DNA of 64,000 bases from an uncultured Paracoccus sp. GTDB lineage: Bacteria > Pseudomonadota > Alphaproteobacteria > Rhodobacterales > Rhodobacteraceae. Below the pieces are notes generated by a model. The model saw only the letters and a list, made by a program, of their open reading frames with translations, ran no database searches and had not been told where the DNA came from. The stretch is from assembly GCF_947487305.1 (NCBI RefSeq), contig NZ_CANKWH010000002.1, positions 186,001-250,000 on the forward strand, in the 5' to 3' direction. The number at the start of each line of letters is the position of its first letter. The first letter of the stretch is position 1. The position numbers and the translations under genes are program-made. This document shows, piece after piece, positions 55,444 through 64,000 of this stretch.

Positions 55444-56023
55444 TGCAACTCCTCAACTGCAAGAATTGGTTCTCCCGGCCAGTTATAGGTCTGCAAACAC
55501 CCGGCTGCCAATGGTCGGTTAGTCGCAATTGCGCGACCAGCCAACCCGCAGCGCGACAGCGGGCAAAAAAGAGCTGGCGTCGTTAACAATTGCGTAGCCA
55601 GCTGCGTCAAACACGACTCTCGCGGTCTGACACACGCAGGAGTATAACGATCTCGTCTTCGGACAAGGACGGCTGGCCAAAGGCCCGACAGCACATTCTC
55701 CTCCTCGGCAGGCGCATCGGCGACCTGCTTGCGCTGATCGGGCCGGATGCTCACACGGACGGGATCAACCGGGCCCTCCCTGGCGGAACATCCGTTCGAT
55801 CCGGCTGCCGCGCTTGACCGGGACTGGAGAGGATGGCGGGCCGCGCAATGCCTCGGGGGGGGCCGGTACTGCGCAACCGTTCGGTTGCGCTGACGTGTCG
55901 CGATACCGCTATCCTCGACCAGCACCTGCGGCTTCAGGGCCGGAACGGCGCTTGCCTGACGGGCGGGTTGCGGGCTGTGCAAGTGCAGCAATTTCGTTGA
56001 AAGCCGGCGCGAAAAGCGCGATA
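55444..56023. other. 580-base gene-poor region between cycA and XRE regulator
   Basis: No open frame here looks coding. It should hold the cycA promoter and the regulator promoter. CAATTGCG occurs twice (55526-55533 and 55587-55594), the first inside an imperfect dyad GTCGC-AATTG-CGCGAC. The 3' part (55800-56000) is GC-rich with no clear signal. Confidence 0.5.
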
Positions 56024-56875
56024 ATGATGTCTTTCAGCGTGTTTCGCCCCCGTTCCGCCATGAACGTTTTGCAGGTCTTTGGCGCGAACCTGCGTCAACT
56101 GACAGCCCTGCGCGGCCCGCAAACGCTGGTGGCCGGTCAGCTTGGCATTAGCCGCGTGCAGTTCCAGCGCTACCTGCGATCGGAATCCTTTCCCAAGCCC
56201 AACGTGTTGCAGCGCATCTGCCGCTTCTTCGGCGTCGATGCGCGCATCCTGACCGAAATCCTGGCCCCCGAGCAGCTGGCGATGCTGCGCAATGGCCGCA
56301 CAATTGCCGATGCGCCGCCCCGTGGCGATCTGGGGATGCAGGAGGCCATGGCCTATGCCTGCCCCGACCAGGACTACTTCACCCCAAGCCGGGAATTGCC
56401 CGATGGCATCTACCAACGCTGGCGGGGGGCGAAATCGCGGCTCGATTGCGCCTATGTCAGCCTGATCCAGATCCGCACGCTGGAGCGGGCGCGGGTGGTG
56501 CGCAGTTTCGACATCCGCGGCGTCTGCGACAGCAAGGACCGCGTCACCGGCCGCCAGCGCGAGTTTCGCGGGGTGCTGCTGCATTGCCAGGCGGGCTATG
56601 TCGGGCTGTATTTCCACAGCGAGCCGGGACGCCATGTCACCATGACCTTCCTCACGCCCTTCGAACTGAACTACCAGCCCGCCGCCGTGGGCTTCAGCTG
56701 CCTCGCCCGCAGCGCCATGCCCGATCATGCCCGGATCACCCGCAGCCTGCTTTTGCATGTCCCGAAAGACTGCGGCGCCCGCCTGCGCGCCGGTCGGCAG
56801 AGCGGTTTTGTCCCCTGGGACCGGGTGCCCAAGCAGGTCCTGCCGCTGATCGCGCCTCAGGACGAGAGGTTCTGA
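56024..56875 (+). CDS. XRE-type helix-turn-helix regulator
   Basis: A 283-aa DNA-binding protein. The XRE HTH is near the N-terminus ([58 protein letters not shown]). The C-terminal domain (about 105-270; [65 protein letters not shown]) is unknown to me. Two adjacent ATGs at 56024/56027 and one at 56060 are possible starts; none has a good ribosome site. Its 3' end overlaps lipB, convergent, by 19 nt. Confidence 0.75.
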   Translation: MMSFSVFRPRSAMNVLQVFGANLRQLTALRGPQTLVAGQLGISRVQFQRYLRSESFPKPNVLQRICRFFGVDARILTEILAPEQLAMLRNGRTIADAPPRGDLGMQEAMAYACPDQDYFTPSRELPDGIYQRWRGAKSRLDCAYVSLIQIRTLERARVVRSFDIRGVCDSKDRVTGRQREFRGVLLHCQAGYVGLYFHSEPGRHVTMTFLTPFELNYQPAAVGFSCLARSAMPDHARITRSLLLHVPKDCGARLRAGRQSGFVPWDRVPKQVLPLIAPQDERF

Positions 56876-57525
56876 TCCGCCCCGGCAAAGACCGCGTCGA
56901 AACTGCGCCGCAGCGCCACGTCCAGATCAGCCATGCCGACGGGCAAGCCCAGATCGACGAGGCTTGTCACGCCATGGCCGCTGATGCCGCAAGGGACGAT
57001 GCCGCCGTAATGGCTCAGATCCGGTTCGACATTGATGGCGATGCCGTGAAAGCTGACCCAGCGGCGCAGCTTGACGCCGATGGCGGCGATCTTGTCCTCG
57101 CGCGGGGTGCCGTCGAACAGCGGCACCTTGTCGGGCCGGGCAACCCAGACGCCGACGCGGCCCTCGCGGATCTCGCCCTTGAGCCCGAACTCGGCCAGCG
57201 CGGCGATGACCCAGTTTTCCAGCCGCTGCACGAAGGCCCGCACATCCCGCCCGCGCCGGTTCAGGTCAAGCATGACATAGACGACCCGCTGCCCCGGCCC
57301 GTGATAGGTATATTGCCCGCCCCGCCCGACCGCGTGCACCGGAAAGCGCGCCTGCAACAGGTCCTCGGCCTTGGCACTGGTGCCGGCGGTATAAAGCGGC
57401 GGATGCTCGACCAGCCAGATCAGCTCATCCGCCTCGCCCGCGTGGATCGCCGCGACGCGCGCCTCCATCACGGCCAGCGCCTCGTCATAATCCGTCAGAC
57501 CGGGGGTTGTGAGCCATTCCACCAT
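56857..57525 (-). CDS. lipB: Octanoyl-[acyl-carrier-protein] transferase LipB
   Basis: LipB attaches octanoate to lipoyl domains, the first step of lipoate synthesis. The 222-aa protein shows [21 protein letters not shown] near 68-88, the catalytic Lys in [18 protein letters not shown] and the catalytic Cys in [15 protein letters not shown]. The family layout is complete. Confidence 0.95.
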   Translation of the reverse strand: MVEWLTTPGLTDYDEALAVMEARVAAIHAGEADELIWLVEHPPLYTAGTSAKAEDLLQARFPVHAVGRGGQYTYHGPGQRVVYVMLDLNRRGRDVRAFVQRLENWVIAALAEFGLKGEIREGRVGVWVARPDKVPLFDGTPREDKIAAIGVKLRRWVSFHGIAINVEPDLSHYGGIVPCGISGHGVTSLVDLGLPVGMADLDVALRRSFDAVFAGADQNLSS

Positions 57526-57905
57526 GGGGGGGATGTGGCACTGGGTGGCGACGGGTGCAAGATCGAAGCTGGTGCCGCCCGACGAACCGCGACGCAGCAG
57601 AGGGTCAGTGGCCTGCCGTGGGTGGCCGTTGCGGCAGATCGTCGGGGTGCTTTATGGCGCAAAGCGCATCGAACGGCTGTTCAGCGCGGATGGCCACGCA
57701 AGCGGCCAGCCGCCGGGACGACGGGCCGCTGGCCCGGCGGCGCGATGCGCCTTGTTCCGGGTCGGGTGTGTCACGGGAGATGGCAATAAGCACGGTCATG
57801 TGCGCAAACTGAAATGTGTGTACTCTCCAAGGCCAAGCCGAGTATATTTTCTCGCAAGCTAAGTGAGTGCCACCTGAGACTATGTATTTGATTTTTGGAG
57901 CGAAT
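57526..57905. other. 380-base gene-free stretch and transition to AT-richer DNA
   Basis: No credible coding sequence. From about 57780 on the base composition becomes clearly richer in A and T, marking the left border of the islet that carries the TagO-like gene. No tRNA, att-like repeat or transposase remnant is seen here. Confidence 0.5.
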
Positions 57906-58538
57906 ATGAAGAAATTTCTTCTCTCATTTGCGCTGGTTCCGACGATCGCGATTGCGGCCAACGATCCAAAGGCATGCCACTCGAATATCGGGGATGTAGA
58001 GCGGCTCGCCTGCTATGACAACGCTACAGAATACAGCGTGCCTGCCGAGACAGATTCCGCCACATCAGCATCGTCACCTGTGCAGTCTGCTGAAGCTGGG
58101 AAGCAATGGCATGTCGAGATTGATGGAAGTGCCCTTGATGATCGCAAGGACGTCTATCTTCGGGTTACCAGCGATGAGGCAGAGGCAACGGGCTACGGAA
58201 ATACGAGCTATGCCACGCTCTTTGTACGCTGCATGAAGAACTCGACAAACGCCTTCATTTCCTTCAGCAGCTATACCTCGGATGGTCAGTCAGTCAAATA
58301 TCGCTTGGACGATGGACCCATGCGAACGGTATGGATGGAACCAATCAACGGTGGCGATGGAATTGGTATCTGGTCCGGCGCTCGCGCAATTCCCTTCATC
58401 AAAGATCTCTTGAACAAAGAAAAATTGGCGGTCGCATACGAATCATACAGTAACGCCAACTTGGAATTCACGTTCGACGTTTCGGGCTTGCGCGCCAAGA
58501 TTGGCCCGCTCAGTGAAAGTTGCGGCTGGACCCCCTAA
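57906..58538 (+). CDS. TagO/VasI-like exported protein
   Basis: A 210-aa exported protein. Signal peptide 1-18 (MKKFLLSFALVPTIAIAA), then the C-x(7)-R-L-x-C-Y-D motif (CHSNIGDVERLACYD) at the start of the mature protein. A beta-rich domain follows (DVYLRVTSD; ATLFVRCMKNSTNAFISFSSYT; VKYRLDDGPMRTVWM). These match the T6SS-associated TagO/VasI family. GGAG 6 nt before 57906 fixes the start. No other type VI gene is in the window. Codon use is much AT-richer than in its neighbours, suggesting recent acquisition. Confidence 0.68.
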   Translation: MKKFLLSFALVPTIAIAANDPKACHSNIGDVERLACYDNATEYSVPAETDSATSASSPVQSAEAGKQWHVEIDGSALDDRKDVYLRVTSDEAEATGYGNTSYATLFVRCMKNSTNAFISFSSYTSDGQSVKYRLDDGPMRTVWMEPINGGDGIGIWSGARAIPFIKDLLNKEKLAVAYESYSNANLEFTFDVSGLRAKIGPLSESCGWTP

Positions 58539-58644
58539 TCGTTCTTGAAGCTGATTACTTTTGGACTGCCGAATGGAATGGCTTGCACTCTAGCACAGCA
58601 AAGAACCTTTCAACCTAGTCAAAGTATCACTTCAACCATTCTCA

Positions 58645-58677
58645 AAAACGGAAGCGGGGGACCAGAAGGCCCCCCGC
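58645..58677 (-). terminator. Intrinsic terminator of ilvC
   Basis: GCGGGGG (58654-58660) and CCCCCGC (58671-58677) form a stem, followed on the minus strand by GCTTCCG and a run of five T (58645-58649). It is 23 nt after the ilvC stop. Confidence 0.85.
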
Positions 58678-58700
58678 GAATCCGCTCTTTGCTCGCGAAA

Positions 58701-59762
<1,062 letters not shown>

Positions 59763-59803
59763 CTAGCCTCGCCCTTGTCCTGTTCATTCATCACGAATTT
59801 TGC

Positions 59804-59856
59804 CATGATCTCGAAAAAATCATGCGCGCCAGATGAACGGACCGAAAAAATCATGC
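59804..59856. promoter_or_regulatory. Repeat-rich ilvC/lrp intergenic region
   Basis: CATGAT (59804-59809) and ATCATG (59819-59824) make a 6-bp inverted repeat with a 9-base spacer. The 14-mer CGAAAAAATCATGC occurs twice, at 59812-59825 and 59843-59856, 31 bp apart (three helical turns); the second copy covers the regulator start codon. Phased AT-rich repeats of this kind suit Lrp-type binding. Confidence 0.55.
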
Positions 59857-60308
59857 CCGACACCACCGACCGCCGCATTCTGCGCCACCTGATGGCCGAT
59901 CCCGACGCCCCCGCCGCCGAACTGGCCGAACGCGCCGGGCTGACCACGGCAAGCCTGTGGCGGCGGCTGGAAAAGCTCAGGGCGCAGGGGGTGCTGAAGG
60001 CGATCGAGCAGCGCATCGACTGGCGTGCCCTTGGCTGGGAGGTCGAGGTCAGCTTGCGCTTTACCCTCGACAAGACCGACCCGCGCGCCTTCGACGAATT
60101 CATCGCCGCCGCCCGCAAGGTGCCGGAAGTGACCGAGATCCAGACCTTTCTGGGCAGCGTCGACCTGCGCCTCTCGGTCATCGCGCGCGATATGTCGCAT
60201 TGGCAGCGCATCTATCGCGACAGCATCCTGACCCTGCCCCATGTCAGCGACAGTGACGCGCTGATGCTGGTCTCGACCATCAAGAACAGCACCGAGGTTG
60301 CGCTGTGA
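59853..60308 (+). CDS. Lrp/AsnC family regulator (first of tandem pair)
   Basis: A 151-aa feast/famine regulator: HTH TDRRILRHLMADPDAPAAELAERAGLTTASLWRRLEKLRAQG (about 4-46), RAM domain from about 60 (VEVSLRFTLDKTDPRAFDEFI; VTEIQTFLGSVDLRLSVIARDMSHWQRIY). The ATG at 59853 gives the standard length. It overlaps the second regulator by 4 nt (GTGA). Confidence 0.9.
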   Translation: MPDTTDRRILRHLMADPDAPAAELAERAGLTTASLWRRLEKLRAQGVLKAIEQRIDWRALGWEVEVSLRFTLDKTDPRAFDEFIAAARKVPEVTEIQTFLGSVDLRLSVIARDMSHWQRIYRDSILTLPHVSDSDALMLVSTIKNSTEVAL

Positions 60309-60772
60309 CCGAGATTGACACCACCGATCAGGCGATCCTGCGGCTGCTCTCGCGCGATGCGACGCTGAGCGCGGCCTCGATCGGCCGCAGCCTCGGGCTG
60401 ACCCAGCCCGCCACATGGCGGCGGATCAAGCGGCTGACCGATGCCGGCGTGCTGGCCGGGCGACGGGTGGTCCTGGACAATGCCGCGCTGGGGTTCGGGG
60501 TGACGGTGTTTCTGGGCATCCGCCTTGCCACCAAGGGCCGCACCAGTCTTGAAGATTTCGAGCGCGCGGTGACCGCGATCCCCGAGGTTCAGGTGGTTCA
60601 ACATGTTCTGGGCCAGTTCGACTACCGGTTGCGAATCACCGCCCGAGACATTTCCGATTTCGAGCGCATCCTGCGCCGCAGGATCATGACCCTGCCCGGC
60701 GTCGGCCAGGTCGAGGCCAACGTGATGCTGTCCGAGGAACGCCGACCGGGGCCGCTGGGGGCCGCGACGTGA
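60305..60772 (+). CDS. Lrp/AsnC family regulator (second of tandem pair)
   Basis: A 155-aa relative of the preceding gene: HTH TTDQAILRLLSRDATLSAASIGRSLGLTQPATWRRIKRLTDAG, RAM domain FGVTVFLGIRLATKGRTSLEDFERAV; VVQHVLGQFDYRLRITARDISDFERIL. The start is GTG overlapping the previous stop, so the two are translated together in a fixed ratio and may form hetero-oligomers (inference). Confidence 0.9.
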   Translation: MTEIDTTDQAILRLLSRDATLSAASIGRSLGLTQPATWRRIKRLTDAGVLAGRRVVLDNAALGFGVTVFLGIRLATKGRTSLEDFERAVTAIPEVQVVQHVLGQFDYRLRITARDISDFERILRRRIMTLPGVGQVEANVMLSEERRPGPLGAAT

Positions 60773-60802
60773 CCCTCGCTCGCCGCCCAAGGAGATAATC
60801 CC

Positions 60803-61264
60803 ATGCCTGCCCGCCGCCTCTGGCCCACCGTCCGCAACCTGATCCTTGCGCTGCTGAATGCCACGCTGATCCTTGTGGCCCTGTGCCTCTGGCTCGCGTG
60901 GCGGCTGACCTCCGAGGTCCATGCCGTGACCGCGGACGTGGCCGGGGAGCTGGCGCAGAACCTAGTCCCGGTGCAGCCGCTCAGGGACGAGGTGGCGGCG
61001 CTGACCGGCGAGGTGGCGGGGCTGCGCGCCGATCTGGCGGCGGTGCGCGAGGGGACCGCCCTGCCCGAGGCGGTGGAACGCTTGGGCGTGGCGGCGGAGG
61101 GGTTGCAGGCGCGGCTGGCGGGGCTGGCCGAGAAGACCGAGGCGGTGACGGCCGATCCGGGCCTGTTGATCGACCGCGCCGCTGCGGCGGCAGCCGGGAA
61201 ACTGGGTGACGAGGCGCAGGAACTGATCGGCTGCCGGGCGGCAGCATCGGCCAGCGGCGGCTGA
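60803..61264 (+). CDS. Membrane-anchored coiled-coil hypothetical protein
   Basis: A 153-aa protein with one N-terminal helix (about 12-34, LILALLNATLILVALCLWLAW) and a long Ala/Glu/Leu-rich, probably coiled-coil region (40-120). I do not recognise a family. GGAG lies 8 nt before the ATG. It sits between the Lrp pair and DUF2244 on the same strand. Confidence 0.65.
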   Translation: MPARRLWPTVRNLILALLNATLILVALCLWLAWRLTSEVHAVTADVAGELAQNLVPVQPLRDEVAALTGEVAGLRADLAAVREGTALPEAVERLGVAAEGLQARLAGLAEKTEAVTADPGLLIDRAAAAAAGKLGDEAQELIGCRAAASASGG

Positions 61265-61313
61265 TCCTTCGGGACCGTTGCGCTTTGCGCCGCGACCCGG
61301 CAGAAATCGCCCC

Positions 61314-61793
61314 ATGCCATATGCGTGGACCAACAGGAACGAGGGCGGGGCCGAGCTGGTGCTGTGGCCCTTCCGCTCCTTGCCGCGCAAGGGGTTCGTC
61401 TGGTTCATCGGTGTGACGGTCGTGCTGCTGACCGTGCCCTTGGCGGCGGTTCTGGGCACGGCTGTGCTCTGGGGACTTCTGCCCTTCATGGCGCTGGCGG
61501 TGGGCGGCATCTGGTGGGGACTTCAGCGCAGCTATCGCAGCGGCGAGACGCGCGAGGTGCTGCGCATGGACCGCCAGCGGCTCAGCATCCATCGCAGCGA
61601 TCCGGGACGCGCCGCGCGGGACTGGGAAACCAATACCTACTGGGCGCGCCCGGTGCTGCGCAAAGGCCCGGTCGAGGATTACCTGACCGTCACCGACGGA
61701 AAGCGCGAGATCGAGCTGGGCGCGTTCCTGACGCCCGAGGAACGGCGGGAACTTCACGGGGAATTGCTGCGCCGGCTGGCCGACCTGCGCTGA
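61314..61793 (+). CDS. DUF2244 family membrane protein
   Basis: A 159-aa inner-membrane protein: two hydrophobic helices near 28-50 and 52-68, then a cytosolic domain. The motif pattern NRNEGGAELVLWPFRSLPRKGFVWF, LRMDRQRLSIHR and WARPVL matches DUF2244, a family often near cytochrome oxidase genes in other genomes. Function unknown. The ATG at 61314 is used rather than the start further upstream at 61278. Confidence 0.8.
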   Translation: MPYAWTNRNEGGAELVLWPFRSLPRKGFVWFIGVTVVLLTVPLAAVLGTAVLWGLLPFMALAVGGIWWGLQRSYRSGETREVLRMDRQRLSIHRSDPGRAARDWETNTYWARPVLRKGPVEDYLTVTDGKREIELGAFLTPEERRELHGELLRRLADLR

Positions 61794-61808
61794 CCCGGCA
61801 AAAGAAAA

Positions 61809-61835
61809 CGGCGCCTGACCCAAGGCCAGACGCCG
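61809..61835. terminator. Bidirectional terminator between DUF2244 and yqeY
   Basis: CGGCG-C-CTG and CAG-A-CGCCG pair with one mismatch around an 8-11-base loop. A T-rich ATTTT follows and AAAGAAAA precedes, so it can stop transcription from both sides. Confidence 0.75.
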
Positions 61836-61860
61836 CATTTTCGCTTCGCAAGCGGCCTGT

Positions 61861-62325
61861 TCAGGCCAGCAGCTTTTCCTTGACCATCGGGCCGACGGCG
61901 CCGAAATCCATCTGCCCGGCATGGCGGGTGCGCAGTTCGGCCATCACCCGGCCCATGTCGCGCACGGAATCGGCACCCAGATCGGCAATCGCCTTCTGCA
62001 CCGCCTCGGCCGATTCCTCGGCCGACATCTGGCGCGGAAGATACTCCTGGATCACCTTGATCTCGTTGTATTCCTTCTCGGCCAGCTCCATCCGGCAGCC
62101 CTCTTCGTAGGCGCGGGCGGATTCCTGGCGTTGCTTGACCATCTTCGACAGGATGGCGATCAGGTCGGCATCGCTCAGCACCGCCTCGTCGCCGGCACCG
62201 GTGCGCGCGGCGATCTCGCGGTCCTTGATGGCCGCGCCGATCAGGCGCAGCGTCGACAGCCGCTCGCTGTCGCGGGCTTTCATCGCTTCCTTGGTCGCGG
62301 TCTGCAGTCGGACACGCAAATCCAT
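61861..62325 (-). CDS. GatB/YqeY domain protein
   Basis: A 154-aa helical protein: LRVRLQTATKEAMKARDSERLSTLRLIGAAIKD at the N-terminus, SKMVKQRQESARAYEEGCRMELAEKEYNEIKVIQEYLP and the C-terminal RDMGRVMAELRTRHAGQMDFGAV. It shares the tail domain of GatB that contacts tRNA; the role of stand-alone YqeY is unclear. ATG 62325 follows AAGGATC by 5 nt; an ATG at 62343 is also possible. Divergent from carA, a common neighbour. Confidence 0.92.
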   Translation of the reverse strand: MDLRVRLQTATKEAMKARDSERLSTLRLIGAAIKDREIAARTGAGDEAVLSDADLIAILSKMVKQRQESARAYEEGCRMELAEKEYNEIKVIQEYLPRQMSAEESAEAVQKAIADLGADSVRDMGRVMAELRTRHAGQMDFGAVGPMVKEKLLA

Positions 62326-62468
62326 TGTCTGATCCTTGCTCATGCTCCGCCCATCTGGCGGAAAGCCGGTCATTTAGGGAGTCTGCCGCCGCAAATCAAG
62401 CCGCGCCGGCTTGACCCCGGCACCCGCCCCCCCTATTGACAGGCCGATTTCAAGACAGAGGTGCCGCG

Positions 62469-63632
62469 ATGGCCGACAAACCCACAGCCTGCCTGGCGCT
62501 TGCCGACGGCACGGTGTTCTTTGGCCAGGGCTTCGGCGCGACCGGCGAGGTCGTGGCCGAACTGGTCTTCAACACCGCCATGACCGGCTATCAGGAGATC
62601 ATGACCGATCCCTCCTATGCCAGCCAGATCGTCACCTTCACCTTCCCCCATATCGGCAATACCGGCGTCACGCCCGAGGATGACGAGGCGCCCGAGCCGG
62701 TGGCCAGCGGAATCATCGTGAAATGGGACCCGACCGAGCCGTCGAACTGGCGCGCCACCAGCGACCTTGTCGAGTGGATGGAGCGCCGTGGCCGTATCGG
62801 CATGGGCGGCGTCGATACCCGCCGGCTGACCCGCGCGATCCGGTTGCAGGGCGCGCCTCATGTGGTGCTGGCCCATGACCCCGAGGGGAATTTCGACATT
62901 GCCGCGCTGGTCGCCCGCGCCCGCGACTGGAAGGGACTGGTCGGCCTCGATCTGGCCAAGGATGTCAGCTGCGCCCAGAGCTATCGGTGGGATCAGGGCC
63001 TGTGGTCCTGGGAAAAGGGCTTTGACGAGACGCCCGAGCGCCCCCATGGCGAGAAACCCTTCCGCGTCGTGGCGCTGGATTACGGTGCCAAGCGCAACAT
63101 CCTGCGCTCGCTGGCCTCGACCGGGGCCGAGGTGACGGTGCTGCCGGCGACGGCCACCGCCGAAGAGGTGCTGGCCCATGATCCCGAGGGCGTCTTCCTG
63201 TCGAACGGCCCCGGCGATCCGGCGGCGACCGGCGAATATGCCGTGCCGATGATCCAGACGCTGCTGGCGCGTGACCTGCCGATCTTCGGCATCTGCCTCG
63301 GCCATCAGATGCTGGCGCTGGCGCTTGGTGCCAAGACCATCAAGATGAACCACGGCCATCACGGCGCCAACCACCCGGTGAAGGATATCGAGACCGGCAA
63401 GGTCGAGATCACCTCGATGAACCACGGCTTCGCGGTGGACAGCCAGACCCTTCCCGAGGGCGTCAAGGAGACCCATGTCAGCCTCTTTGACGGCAGCAAT
63501 TGCGGGCTCAGGGTCGAGGACCGGCCGGTCTTCTCGGTGCAGTATCATCCCGAGGCGGCACCGGGTCCGCAGGACAGTTTCTACCTGTTCGAACGCTTTG
63601 CCGAGGCGATGGCGCAAAGGCGCGCGGGCTGA
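62469..63632 (+). CDS. carA: Carbamoyl-phosphate synthase small subunit
   Basis: CarA releases ammonia from glutamine for carbamoyl phosphate (arginine and pyrimidines). The 387-aa protein has the CarA N-terminal domain (CLALADGTVFFGQGFG; AMTGYQEIMTDPSYASQIV) and the class I amidotransferase domain: SNGPGDPAA, the nucleophile Cys in FGICLGHQMLALALG and HPEAAPGP. The ATG at 62469 follows AGAGGTG; the TTG at 62436 is rejected. carB is not adjacent in this window. Confidence 0.96.
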   Translation: MADKPTACLALADGTVFFGQGFGATGEVVAELVFNTAMTGYQEIMTDPSYASQIVTFTFPHIGNTGVTPEDDEAPEPVASGIIVKWDPTEPSNWRATSDLVEWMERRGRIGMGGVDTRRLTRAIRLQGAPHVVLAHDPEGNFDIAALVARARDWKGLVGLDLAKDVSCAQSYRWDQGLWSWEKGFDETPERPHGEKPFRVVALDYGAKRNILRSLASTGAEVTVLPATATAEEVLAHDPEGVFLSNGPGDPAATGEYAVPMIQTLLARDLPIFGICLGHQMLALALGAKTIKMNHGHHGANHPVKDIETGKVEITSMNHGFAVDSQTLPEGVKETHVSLFDGSNCGLRVEDRPVFSVQYHPEAAPGPQDSFYLFERFAEAMAQRRAG

Positions 63633-63636
63633 AAAC

Positions 63637-63655
63637 GCTGCTTTAACAGCTTTTT
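63637..63655 (+). terminator. Weak terminator-like hairpin after carA
   Basis: GCTG (63637-63640) pairs with CAGC (63647-63650) and is followed by TTTTT (63651-63655). The stem is only 4 bp, so confidence is low. Confidence 0.3.
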
Positions 63656-63700
63656 AACGCCTGACATGCAAGCAATGGGTGAACCGCAGGGAGTCGCCCG

Positions 63701-64000
63701 ATGCTGCCCATTGCTTCCGAGCCTGCCGAAGACCCCGCCAACCCGATCACGGCTGCCGCCGCACCGGATCGCGCTGACAATGTCCTGCCCCTGCCGGGGC
63801 CGGGCCTTCGCTCTGCCGCCCTTGCCCGTTACGGGGCAGCACTCGACGCCGCGCCCCAACCGCGCGAGCTGCGTCCGCTCGGCCAGATCCTCCTCGAAGA
63901 CGGCGCGGTCAGTTCCGAGCTTCTGCTGCGCGCGGCGGTGCTGCGCCGGCGACAGGACGCCCGGCTCGAGGACATCCTGCTGGCCCAGGGCTGGGTTACT
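63701..64000 (+). CDS. N-terminus of MshEN/GspE-N domain protein (cut by window end)
   Basis: One hundred codons are open from the ATG at 63701, preceded by CAGGGAG 6 nt upstream, to the window edge. After a disordered Pro/Ala-rich leader (1-60) comes the repeat LRPLGQILLEDGAVSSELLLRAAVLRRRQDARLEDILLAQGWVT, an MshEN (type II secretion E N-terminal) module of L-G-x-I-L-x-x-x-G patterns. In Rhodobacteraceae such modules often precede a GT2 glycosyltransferase, and in general they bind c-di-GMP. The rest of the protein is out of view. Confidence 0.6.
   Translation, partial: MLPIASEPAEDPANPITAAAAPDRADNVLPLPGPGLRSAALARYGAALDAAPQPRELRPLGQILLEDGAVSSELLLRAAVLRRRQDARLEDILLAQGWVT

Noticed and set aside
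55590..55817. 75-codon open frame upstream of the XRE regulator
   Set aside because: No ribosome site, irregular composition and no similarity I can recognise.
57509..57961. Open frames on both strands in the lipB to TagO gap
   Set aside because: No ribosome sites and no domain-like sequence; they overlap each other.

Overview
The window looks like a chromosomal segment of a Paracoccus-like member of the Rhodobacterales (Alphaproteobacteria). The reasons are high GC with strong GC3 bias; an aa3 oxidase subunit I (ctaD) next to a cytochrome c550 gene, the arrangement I know from Paracoccus denitrificans; GAAC-N7-GAAC type LexA half-sites; and a trpG-trpD-trpC-moaC-moeA-lexA order typical of this group. 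No rRNA, CRISPR array, insertion sequence or prophage is visible. One tRNA gene (Pro, UGG) is present. Gene density is very high, with many 1-8 nt stop/start overlaps.

Layout. 0.1-5.6 kb: a WecG/TagA-type glycosyltransferase, tRNA-Pro, DUF192 protein, two-domain cold-shock protein, divergent pdxH/fabI, a LysE exporter, gpt and a DUF2127 membrane protein. 5.6-17 kb: trpE with a PpiD-like chaperone, an aminotransferase coupled to a Pro/Ala-rich anchored protein, then the long trpG-trpD-ung-trpC-moaC-moeA run ending at lexA, whose promoter carries three LexA half-sites. 17-21 kb: divergent hemC/hemE, a DMT transporter, and a LysE exporter divergent from its likely Lrp regulator. 21-31.4 kb: a complete histidine-utilisation locus. 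An operon hutI-hutH-hutG-hutU plus a polar amino-acid ABC transporter diverges from hutF-hutC, and two HutC-type operators lie between them; the pathway goes through formylglutamate (HutF + HutG).

31.4-34.4 kb: cbbR divergent from fructose bisphosphatase and phosphoribulokinase genes, a Calvin-cycle fragment without RuBisCO in view. 34.4-38.6 kb: the most unusual locus, a three-gene co-translated unit of a SARP/TPR regulator, a soluble PAP2/vanadium-haloperoxidase-fold protein with an (Asn-Arg)n tract, and a signal-less S8 protease, preceded by helically phased TGTGA repeats. 38.6-46 kb: an amidase, a TAXI-type TRAP transporter with a linked universal stress protein, and a class III aminotransferase. 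46-51.6 kb: a CMD-family protein, an esterase, a DNA glycosylase, an FCD regulator, a HAD nucleotidase, a UbiH-like monooxygenase and an outer-membrane protein. 51.6-57.5 kb: type II NADH dehydrogenase, ctaD, cycA, an XRE-type regulator and lipB. 57.5-58.6 kb: an AT-richer islet with an orphan TagO/VasI-like protein. 58.7-64 kb: ilvC divergent from two overlapping Lrp-type regulators, a coiled-coil membrane protein, DUF2244, YqeY, carA, and the start of an MshEN-domain protein cut by the window end.

Functional identities rest on reading translations and remembered family motifs, not on database searches. Starts were adjusted where a Shine-Dalgarno sequence or family length argued for it.
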